Part shown: positions 14,426-21,487 of the stretch, one piece after another
Numbering within the stretch: position 1 is the first letter of the stretch
How the letters are laid out: each line of letters begins with the position of its first letter
Origin: JBBDST01 sp040904765
GTDB lineage: Bacteria > Actinomycetota > Nitriliruptoria > Nitriliruptorales > Nitriliruptoraceae
Direction: 5' to 3'
NCBI GenBank assembly: GCA_040904765.1
Contig: JBBDST010000042.1
Span: 1 to 25,851 of the forward strand
Length of the DNA: 25,851 nt
Notes under the pieces: generated by a model
Told to the model about the DNA's origin: nothing
What the model saw: only the letters and a program-made list of their open reading frames with translations
Database searches by the model: none
Program-made: the position numbers and the translations under genes

Positions 14426-16047
14426 TGCATCTGACGACGCCGTCTTCTCCGCAGCTCCAAGCAGTCGAAGAGCTTGCTGCTCGAGTCACTCGGGACATTG
14501 GCTGGATTCAAGGACCCTTTGAAACGGCAGCACTTCTCGAGTCCTACGGCCTAACCGATGCAGATGCCCAAGCCCACTACGGGCATGCCGACGTTTTTGA
14601 CTTGGCTGATCAACTCCTTGCCTATCAGCGCGGCAATCAGACGCTTGTACGTGACGCAGCTGATGAAGAAGATCGACGCCTCAAAGACGAACGGGAACGC
14701 TATAAACCAAAGACGATGAGCCTGTTTCGCACCATCGTTCGCGGCACTGCCTACGGCATGCCAATGGGCCTTAGTGTGATCGCATCTGTGGTGCTGTTGT
14801 ACTCGTTGTGGTCGTACTATTTTTTCACGCCCGCACAAGCAACAGCAATTGGTCTTGGCACAGCCCTTAGTTACTTCATCGCCGGCGGTTTCACGCAAGC
14901 AATCGGGCGTCGCGGCTTGATGTACCTGCGCCAAGGCATGTACTTGATGACATTGAAGGTGTCTTGGTTTTTTATCACAGCCGGGCTGATCCTTACCGGT
15001 GTGGTAGCGGTGGTGCTGATATTGGTTTTCAACCTCTTTGCGATCATCTCCACCTATGAAGCCAACCTTGCCGTGATCTACTTCGTGTCGCTTTCAGTAT
15101 TGTGGCTGTGTCTAGCGATGCTATATATGCTCGAACAAGAAGTGATGTTCACCGTCGCTGTCGCGCTAGGTATTTTTGTGGTGTACGCGGCGCGTGAATA
15201 CGTCGGCGTGTCAATGGTGATGGCACACCAAATTGGGTTAATAGTCGCATCAGTGTTCTCGATGCTCACCTCGGCCGGCTATCTGCTGTACAAACATCGT
15301 AAGTACCGCGACCCAAACCAGCCAATGTCTGGCAAACTCCCACGACCTGTCATGTTGATTTCGAGCGTGCGGACATTCATTATGTACGGCTCGCTGTATT
15401 TCACCATGTTGTTCGCAGATCGCCTTTTGGCATGGACTGGCCGAATGGACTTCCGGCAGACGTTCATCTGGTTTCGGGCCGACTACGAAGCCGGTTTGAA
15501 CTGGGCTCTGCTTGGCATGATCCCGGCGTTTACGGTGCTGGAATTGATTCTGCAGAAATTTGGGGCAGAACTCAAACCTCGCCAGCTACGGCACGCCTTG
15601 AATGACCGTCAAGCCTTCACATCATGGTTCCTTAGGTTTTACACCCGGCAAGTTATCTTCTATTTCGTGGTTGCCGCACTTGGCATTGTCGGGGTGTACT
15701 ACGGCATGCAATGGCTGATTCCACAGATTCCCGAGTTGCAGCTGATGCGCGGCGAAGTGCCACGTTTCACGTTTTTCGTCGGCATCATCGGCTATGTGAT
15801 GATCGGCTTCTCGCTGTTAAATCTTGCCGTGTTCTTCTGGCTGTCACGCCCACGTCTTGCCATGCTGGCACTGGTGCCCGCCATGGGGGTGAACGTCGTA
15901 CTGGGATATCTCCTAAGTCGCATGTTTTCCTACGAACTCGCCGTCATCGGCCTGGCCGCAGGCGGTATCACCTTCGCATTTATCTCAACCGTATTGTGCA
16001 TGCGGGTCGTATCTAACCTCGACTATTATTATTATTCCGCGTTCTAA
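14425..16047 (+). CDS. PelG-like polytopic membrane protein with soluble N-terminal module
   Basis: The protein has 540 residues. About 95 soluble residues (with an ESYGLTDADAQ...HYGHADVFDLADQ pattern) precede roughly 12 hydrophobic segments between residues 115 and 535. Twelve segments and adjacency to a PelF-like enzyme point to a PelG-type partner, which in Pel systems sits in the inner membrane and is thought to export the chain as it is made. Sequence resemblance to Pseudomonas PelG is weak by eye, and the N-terminal module is not part of that protein, which is about 456 residues. A MATE/Wzx-like flippase is an alternative. The start codon overlaps the preceding stop by one base; the next gene begins 3 bases after the stop. 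Confidence 0.6.
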   Translation: MHLTTPSSPQLQAVEELAARVTRDIGWIQGPFETAALLESYGLTDADAQAHYGHADVFDLADQLLAYQRGNQTLVRDAADEEDRRLKDERERYKPKTMSLFRTIVRGTAYGMPMGLSVIASVVLLYSLWSYYFFTPAQATAIGLGTALSYFIAGGFTQAIGRRGLMYLRQGMYLMTLKVSWFFITAGLILTGVVAVVLILVFNLFAIISTYEANLAVIYFVSLSVLWLCLAMLYMLEQEVMFTVAVALGIFVVYAAREYVGVSMVMAHQIGLIVASVFSMLTSAGYLLYKHRKYRDPNQPMSGKLPRPVMLISSVRTFIMYGSLYFTMLFADRLLAWTGRMDFRQTFIWFRADYEAGLNWALLGMIPAFTVLELILQKFGAELKPRQLRHALNDRQAFTSWFLRFYTRQVIFYFVVAALGIVGVYYGMQWLIPQIPELQLMRGEVPRFTFFVGIIGYVMIGFSLLNLAVFFWLSRPRLAMLALVPAMGVNVVLGYLLSRMFSYELAVIGLAAGGITFAFISTVLCMRVVSNLDYYYYSAF

Positions 16048-16050
16048 GCC

Positions 16051-18282
16051 ATGATCCAGACGATCCTGCAATTCCCCGTTGTCACCCTGATACGGGTGAT
16101 GCTCGGCGTTGCTACCGCGTTCGTGCTTTTGCCTGCGCTCGTGCTGCCACGTCCGATGTCGGCACGCACGACCTTAGATGTCATGGTCGTTCGCGGCGTT
16201 CGTTGGCTCGCGATCGCACTCTTGGTGTCTCATCTACTCGTCGTTGTACGCCTGTTCCATGCCGCACCGATCCTGCTTCTATGTGCTTGGTTGTGGTTTT
16301 GGACCCGCGGGAAAAGCAACATACGGACAGCCAACCGAGCAGCCGACAACAACATTGGTGCAGGCAGGCGTATCCCACCGTTGCAGCGCGTGTGGCTGCG
16401 CTTTGCCGACATTATGCATCTATTTGAACAGGCTGGACGAGGTGTCTTTAGCAATTGGTGGGCGAATGCTGTCAGCTTTATGCAAAACATCGTGCGGAGC
16501 ATCTTTAGCGTGCGCACACTGCGTATCGCGATCTTGTTGGTGCCGGTTATTGCCATTGTTGGCACTTCTCTGGCACTTCGTGTCGAACAGTCATTCCGAT
16601 TCGAAACGTTAAGCCCGCCAGACACCTATATCTATCTGGCGTGGGCGAAAGCTTTTGCTGCCAATCAGTTGTACGTCGATGGCCTCTACCCCATGGGGCT
16701 GCCGGCATTTATCGCTTTCACCGGCAAACTCACCCCCGGCATTGACCTGTACGAACTTGTGCGTTACACCGGTGCGGTCATCGGCATGCTCACCGTCGCA
16801 GGCATTTTTTACGCCGTTCTACGATTGAGCGCAAACGTCGGGGCAGCACTATTTGCCTCTGGAGTGTTTGGCCTGTTTGGCACGATCAGTCAGTGGCAAC
16901 AGCCCTGGATCCGACAAACCGGACCGCTGCCGCAAGAACTCGGTTTTGCCATCGCATTATTCGCCCTACCAGCAGCCGTACTGGCAATCACCGAACGTGA
17001 CCCTGATCACCTTCGTACTGTCGGGTTTGCTGCAGTTGCGATTGGACTGATTCACCCGTCAGCATTAGGGCTCTATCTCGCAATGGCACTCGCCGGAGCG
17101 ATTGCAGCCAGCGTGTTCACCGCCAATGGCAACAGATTTGTGTTGGCTGTAGGCCTTAGCGGAGCACTCGGAGGGATTATTGCCCACCTCTACCTTCCGA
17201 TCGGCGTACTTGCCGGCATTGGGCTTTTTCGCGGTTTGGATCAACCATTTAGCCGTGCCGAGCTGTCAGGCAGTCGAGAAGAGCAAATTATCAGCATCAT
17301 GGGAACCAGTGGCCTTGGGCATAACCTGTTTAGCCTTACCGCAGGTGGAGCCGCGCTGCTGGCTTTCATTGCCGCGGTGTTTTTGGTGCGTTCGGCGCGC
17401 ACCAAACGAATCGGTGCACAACTGGCCGGCCTGGCTGCCATAGGTCTGGTAGCAGTGGCGTTGTATGACCCCCGGTGGCTGCAAATACCCACTAATATTC
17501 TCGCTCCGCTTGCCAACGTTGCTGGCGTTGGGCTAACGATCGCGTTTGCTGCAGGATTTGCGGCCGTTACTGCGGTGTTGTTCAGCGCCCACCGGCCCTC
17601 GTTACGTCCCGTCGTTCGTACGAGCGTGCTGATCGTGTTGGCTGCCGCGTGCGTGCTGTCATTTAGCTTTCTCTTCGAACGGGGACCACGCACACGTGCG
17701 CCAAGTGAGTATGCGTCGACGGCAGCAGCGACCCGTGAGATCATGCGAAACCAAGACGCGTTCACCTACACGTTGGTTGGCACCCCCCAGCAGCGGCAAG
17801 CTGTTGCAGGCATCGGAACGTTCATCGAACTGTGGGTGTTCGCCCGTGACGTTACCGTCCGCGATGCCCAGAACCCAGGGTTTGTCATTCCTGACCTGTC
17901 GGCGATGCTATTTGCAGCTGACCTTGGCCAGTCGCTCCCCATTCCCACAACAGACACCTACATTTTCGTGGAAAAAGTGCCTTTCCCCGTTCCTGAACGG
18001 CCCCCCGTTGGCCCGACCGAAGAGTATTATTACAACCGAGAAAAGCGTGGCCGTATCATGGCTGCCGTATACGCTTGGGCTGAGTTTTACCGGCATTACC
18101 ACACCAACATGTCCGTCTATTTTGAAGACGATGACATCATCGTCTACCAGATGAGTCGCCGGCCTAATCCGGTTGCTGCTGCAGCAGCGCCACAGTTCAA
18201 GGATTACACGTGGCAGCCCGGCGAATTGTTCACTGGCGGTCCGAAAGGTCCGTCCGAGGTCGTGATCCCATGGCAGGACTGA
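16051..18282 (+). CDS. GT-C-like polytopic membrane protein, paralogue 1
   Basis: The protein has 743 residues with about 12-14 hydrophobic segments and a C-terminal soluble part from about residue 565. The loop motif LSPPDTYIYLAWAKAF (Asp191) and the following W..PWIRQTGPLPQELG recall the layout of GT-C enzymes, which use an acidic residue in a loop outside the membrane and take sugars from polyprenyl carriers. The family is not firmly recognised. The C-terminal part has LVGTPQQRQ, ELWVFARDV and EYYYNREKRGRI, all repeated in the second paralogue at 19313-21487. The long stretch between the second and third hydrophobic blocks (about 90-150) should be cytoplasmic. It probably adds or polymerises sugars on the cell-surface side, or handles the chain there; this is inference. 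Confidence 0.6.
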   Translation: MIQTILQFPVVTLIRVMLGVATAFVLLPALVLPRPMSARTTLDVMVVRGVRWLAIALLVSHLLVVVRLFHAAPILLLCAWLWFWTRGKSNIRTANRAADNNIGAGRRIPPLQRVWLRFADIMHLFEQAGRGVFSNWWANAVSFMQNIVRSIFSVRTLRIAILLVPVIAIVGTSLALRVEQSFRFETLSPPDTYIYLAWAKAFAANQLYVDGLYPMGLPAFIAFTGKLTPGIDLYELVRYTGAVIGMLTVAGIFYAVLRLSANVGAALFASGVFGLFGTISQWQQPWIRQTGPLPQELGFAIALFALPAAVLAITERDPDHLRTVGFAAVAIGLIHPSALGLYLAMALAGAIAASVFTANGNRFVLAVGLSGALGGIIAHLYLPIGVLAGIGLFRGLDQPFSRAELSGSREEQIISIMGTSGLGHNLFSLTAGGAALLAFIAAVFLVRSARTKRIGAQLAGLAAIGLVAVALYDPRWLQIPTNILAPLANVAGVGLTIAFAAGFAAVTAVLFSAHRPSLRPVVRTSVLIVLAAACVLSFSFLFERGPRTRAPSEYASTAAATREIMRNQDAFTYTLVGTPQQRQAVAGIGTFIELWVFARDVTVRDAQNPGFVIPDLSAMLFAADLGQSLPIPTTDTYIFVEKVPFPVPERPPVGPTEEYYYNREKRGRIMAAVYAWAEFYRHYHTNMSVYFEDDDIIVYQMSRRPNPVAAAAAPQFKDYTWQPGELFTGGPKGPSEVVIPWQD
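18256..18260 (+). promoter_or_regulatory. Ribosome binding site deciding the lipoprotein start
   Basis: GAGGT lies 9 nt before ATG 18270, inside the end of the preceding gene. It favours 18270 over the upstream GTG at 18210, which would put 20 charged residues ahead of the signal peptide. Confidence 0.5.
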
Positions 18283-19316
18283 CCCCTCTTCGGATGATCG
18301 CGGGATTTGTCATCGCAGGCCTTTTGTTGAGCGCCTGCGCCGCGCCGAGCGAACGTCGGCTGGTGAGTATTCGTGAAGGCGAATTGGCGGCGGGCTATCT
18401 GCGCGGTCAATTGCTGTATGTCGAAACCCGCGGGGTGCGTGAATCGGTGCTGTTTCGCCATGACCTGTGGGAGAATAAGCGTGAACGTATCCGTGTTCCC
18501 GAGGGCTTTGCCGATTCGCCGACATGGTCACCTGATGGGGAGCGCATCGCGTTTTCGCTCACGAACCGTGCCGGCCAGTCACACATTTGGGTGGTTAATG
18601 AGGACGGCAGTGACCCGCAACAGTTGACGTTCGGTGACGTGGTAGACGATCATCCAAGCTGGGCGCCAAACGGCGAATTTCTGGTATTTGGCTCGATTCG
18701 TGACGGCGACTATGACTGGCGTTTGTTTGTTGTCCGCGTTCCAACTTCAACCACCTATCAGCGTCCGATGTCTCGTATCGAACGCGAATCGGATGAAGCA
18801 AGTTCCGTCACGATCGACGAAGGGTTTATCGCCACGTTTCGTGATCTCACCGCCGGAGAGGTACGCAGTATCGCCAGCGATGACGGGCACAGCATCTTTC
18901 CTGATTGGTCTCCAGACGGGCGATTCATCGTGTATAGCAACCGTGACGGAGCGAACTACAACTTGCGGATCCACGACGTCACTACCGGTACTGATCGTCT
19001 ACTCGTTGATAGTGGTGGCGACGACATGCAGGCACGTTTTGCCCCCGATGGGGCTCGTCTGCTCTACACCACCAACTTCGAAGACGATCTGTGGCAGATC
19101 TGGAGTCACGATTTCGCCACCGAGGAGCAAACACGCATTATCGGTAGCGACTCGATGGACGAATTCCCTGCATTCTCCTACGACGCCGAATTCATTGCCT
19201 TCTCCACCGGACATTTAGCGATCTATCGTGCTGACGCGGAGCCGTTTCCCGATGGGCAACTGCGCTGGGCAGTCACCATCAACTTGGCATGGTCGCCGGA
19301 TTGGAAAGCGCCATGA
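18270..19316 (+). CDS. Lipoprotein with TolB-like beta-propeller
   Basis: The protein has 348 residues. From Met at 18270 there is a short charged start, a hydrophobic stretch and the lipobox LLSAC with Cys23 as the lipidation site, so it should be exported and anchored on the outer face of the membrane. The rest shows TolB/WD40-like PD40 units: SPTWSPDGERIAFS, HPSWAPNGEFLVFG, FPDWSPDGRFIVYS, ARFAPDGARLLYT and FPAFSYDAEFIAFS. Such propellers bind proteins or polysaccharides; no catalytic site is evident. The gene lies between two paralogous membrane proteins and overlaps both (13 bases and 4 bases), which suggests it works with them outside the membrane. Confidence 0.85.
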   Translation: MAGLTPLRMIAGFVIAGLLLSACAAPSERRLVSIREGELAAGYLRGQLLYVETRGVRESVLFRHDLWENKRERIRVPEGFADSPTWSPDGERIAFSLTNRAGQSHIWVVNEDGSDPQQLTFGDVVDDHPSWAPNGEFLVFGSIRDGDYDWRLFVVRVPTSTTYQRPMSRIERESDEASSVTIDEGFIATFRDLTAGEVRSIASDDGHSIFPDWSPDGRFIVYSNRDGANYNLRIHDVTTGTDRLLVDSGGDDMQARFAPDGARLLYTTNFEDDLWQIWSHDFATEEQTRIIGSDSMDEFPAFSYDAEFIAFSTGHLAIYRADAEPFPDGQLRWAVTINLAWSPDWKAP

Positions 19317-21487
19317 TGTTCGACGCGTCACTCAGCGATATCGCGGCGTTCTTACGGGTAGTTTTTGGGGTTGGTATCGTGTTTGTTGTCCTGCCACTCG
19401 TCGTGCTTCCGCGACCTGCCGGTACCCGCAACATGTTTGACGTGTGGGTTGCCAACGTCGCCCGATGGCTCGCAATACTCATCGTATTGGTGCACGTCCT
19501 TGGCGGCATGCGGGCCTACTCCCGAGTGTCGCTCATGGTGAGCGTGTTGTTGATTGCCTGGTTCCTGCGCTACCGGAAACAGTTCGGTGGTATGGCTGGG
19601 GTGATGGAGCAGATCTACCGTCGCAAAGATCTGCCTTCAAAATCCGAATCGGCTCCAGTGCCGCTCTCCCAACGCCTGAAGGAACTGGCGCTTGCCTCGC
19701 CGGTACTGGGCATCTTCATAGCGTCCTATTTTCTTCGCGCCAAAGACGCGTTCGGTTCGTATGCGCTGAGCCCACCTGATGCATACATCCACATGTCGTG
19801 GGCCAATTCATTTGCGAACGGTTCAGTTTGGCCCGATGGGGTCTATCCGCAAGGATTGGCGGCGGTGGTGGCCGCAGTTCACACCTTTACACCATTCACT
19901 GACATTCTTGACGTCGCCCGCTTTATGGGGCCGATGGTAGGCACCTCGCTGGTAGTGGGGATCTACTACGCGGTAGTGCGCCTGACAAGAAACCCGGGCG
20001 CCGCCCTGTTCGCGGCAGCTTTGATCGGCCTGTTTGGGGCGATGCCCGAGTGGCGTACCCCGTGGGAACGTTACGTCGGGCTGTTACCGCAAGAATTCGG
20101 TCTTACTCTGGCGTTTTTTGGTGTCGTGTTCGCCGTTTTGGCAGTCACCGAACGTGGCGGAGGCAGGTTACTTGGTCTTGGCGCGGCCGGCGGGATTGCA
20201 ATGAACGGCAATGTCCTTTCACTGGCTGCAGCCGGATTCGCAGCAGCCATGGTCCATCCGCTATCGGCAGCATGGTTTGGCGTGATTGTCGGGGTTGCTG
20301 CAATCGCAGCGACCATGCTGAGTTTCCGCTTTGCGCAACTTGTCGGCGCCGGGGTTGCAACTGTTGCAGGTGTCGGGATAGGTGTGGCTGTAGTGCCGGT
20401 CGCCGAACTACTCGGCGTACCCCCATATCTTGGTTACGGCACCGGCTCGGCATTCAGTGACTTTGCAAGTGTGAGTAACGTTGAACAGTCCGAGGACCTC
20501 CTGAAATGGTTTGGCGATCTGGCGTGGCTAGGGCACAACTGGGTAAGTCGGACGGCGATGATTGCGGTGGCATTATCGCTGGTAGGTGTGGTTGCTTTGG
20601 CAGCGCGCAAAGCAACGCGTACACACGCTGCGCAGTTACTGGGACTCGCTGCAGTCGGTGCGCTCGCGGCATTTGCGTACAATTTAAACCCGGTGGCCGA
20701 CCGCGTTGACGCATTCTACGTTACACGATTGGGCAATCTTTTAGGCCAAACACTGCCTTTGGCGTACGGTGCAGCACTGGGCGGTTTGGCGGTGATTATC
20801 GCCAAGCGCGTCTCGTTTGCACGTATCGCCGCACTCTCTGGCGTTGGACTGATCGCACTGGCTGGTTTTGCCTATCAGCTTGATTCGCCAACCCGTGCGA
20901 TGGGGGCAGAGTTTGAACGAGAAGAGATCGAATATGACGAGATGACGCGTGCCACTATCCGGCTAAAACATGAGTTTGAGCGCGGCACCTACACCGTGGT
21001 TGGACCAACTTCCCAGCGGCAGGTATTAGCCGATCACGGCTGGTTCGTCGAACAGTGGGTATTTGCCCGCGATATCGGCGACATCCCTAACGACGAACTG
21101 CTACCCATTCCCACACCGGACACCATCGTGTTTGTAGAACTTGACCCGCTACCGATCCGAGAAATCAGTCAGAATAGTCCTTCTGCCGAGTATTACTTCA
21201 ACCAGGACAAGCGAGGACGGATCCAAACCATCCTCTACGAATGGGCCGAACTACGTAGGCGTGACAACCCTGACACCACCATCTATTTTGATGGCGAACA
21301 CATCCGTGCCTACCGCATTTCCCGCAATCCGGCGATCCAGATCGATCCAGACACTACCGCATTTCTTGACGGTCAATGGTTACCCGGTGAGCTCTTCAAC
21401 GAAGGTCCGACCTCGCCGCGCGCGATCCAAGACCAGATTGAACGCCTCCCAGAACCGGCTTTCGACGACGATAAGAAAAGCTCGTGA
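19313..21487 (+). CDS. GT-C-like polytopic membrane protein, paralogue 2
   Basis: The protein has 724 residues from ATG 19313, which overlaps the lipoprotein stop (ATGA); ATG 19316 next to it is equally possible, with GGAAAG at 19303-19308. It matches the protein at 16051-18282 along its length: LP.VVLPRP near the start, ALSPPDAYIHMSWANSF (Asp156), PWERYVGLLPQEFG, and in the C-terminal soluble part TVVGPTSQRQ, EQWVFARDI, EYYFNQDKRGRI and WLPGELFNEGP. The pair therefore arose by duplication but has diverged considerably. Conservation of the SPPDxYI loop and of the C-terminal domain in both copies suggests these are the working parts. Role as for paralogue 1; perhaps the two form a heterodimer. 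Confidence 0.6.
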   Translation: MMFDASLSDIAAFLRVVFGVGIVFVVLPLVVLPRPAGTRNMFDVWVANVARWLAILIVLVHVLGGMRAYSRVSLMVSVLLIAWFLRYRKQFGGMAGVMEQIYRRKDLPSKSESAPVPLSQRLKELALASPVLGIFIASYFLRAKDAFGSYALSPPDAYIHMSWANSFANGSVWPDGVYPQGLAAVVAAVHTFTPFTDILDVARFMGPMVGTSLVVGIYYAVVRLTRNPGAALFAAALIGLFGAMPEWRTPWERYVGLLPQEFGLTLAFFGVVFAVLAVTERGGGRLLGLGAAGGIAMNGNVLSLAAAGFAAAMVHPLSAAWFGVIVGVAAIAATMLSFRFAQLVGAGVATVAGVGIGVAVVPVAELLGVPPYLGYGTGSAFSDFASVSNVEQSEDLLKWFGDLAWLGHNWVSRTAMIAVALSLVGVVALAARKATRTHAAQLLGLAAVGALAAFAYNLNPVADRVDAFYVTRLGNLLGQTLPLAYGAALGGLAVIIAKRVSFARIAALSGVGLIALAGFAYQLDSPTRAMGAEFEREEIEYDEMTRATIRLKHEFERGTYTVVGPTSQRQVLADHGWFVEQWVFARDIGDIPNDELLPIPTPDTIVFVELDPLPIREISQNSPSAEYYFNQDKRGRIQTILYEWAELRRRDNPDTTIYFDGEHIRAYRISRNPAIQIDPDTTAFLDGQWLPGELFNEGPTSPRAIQDQIERLPEPAFDDDKKSS

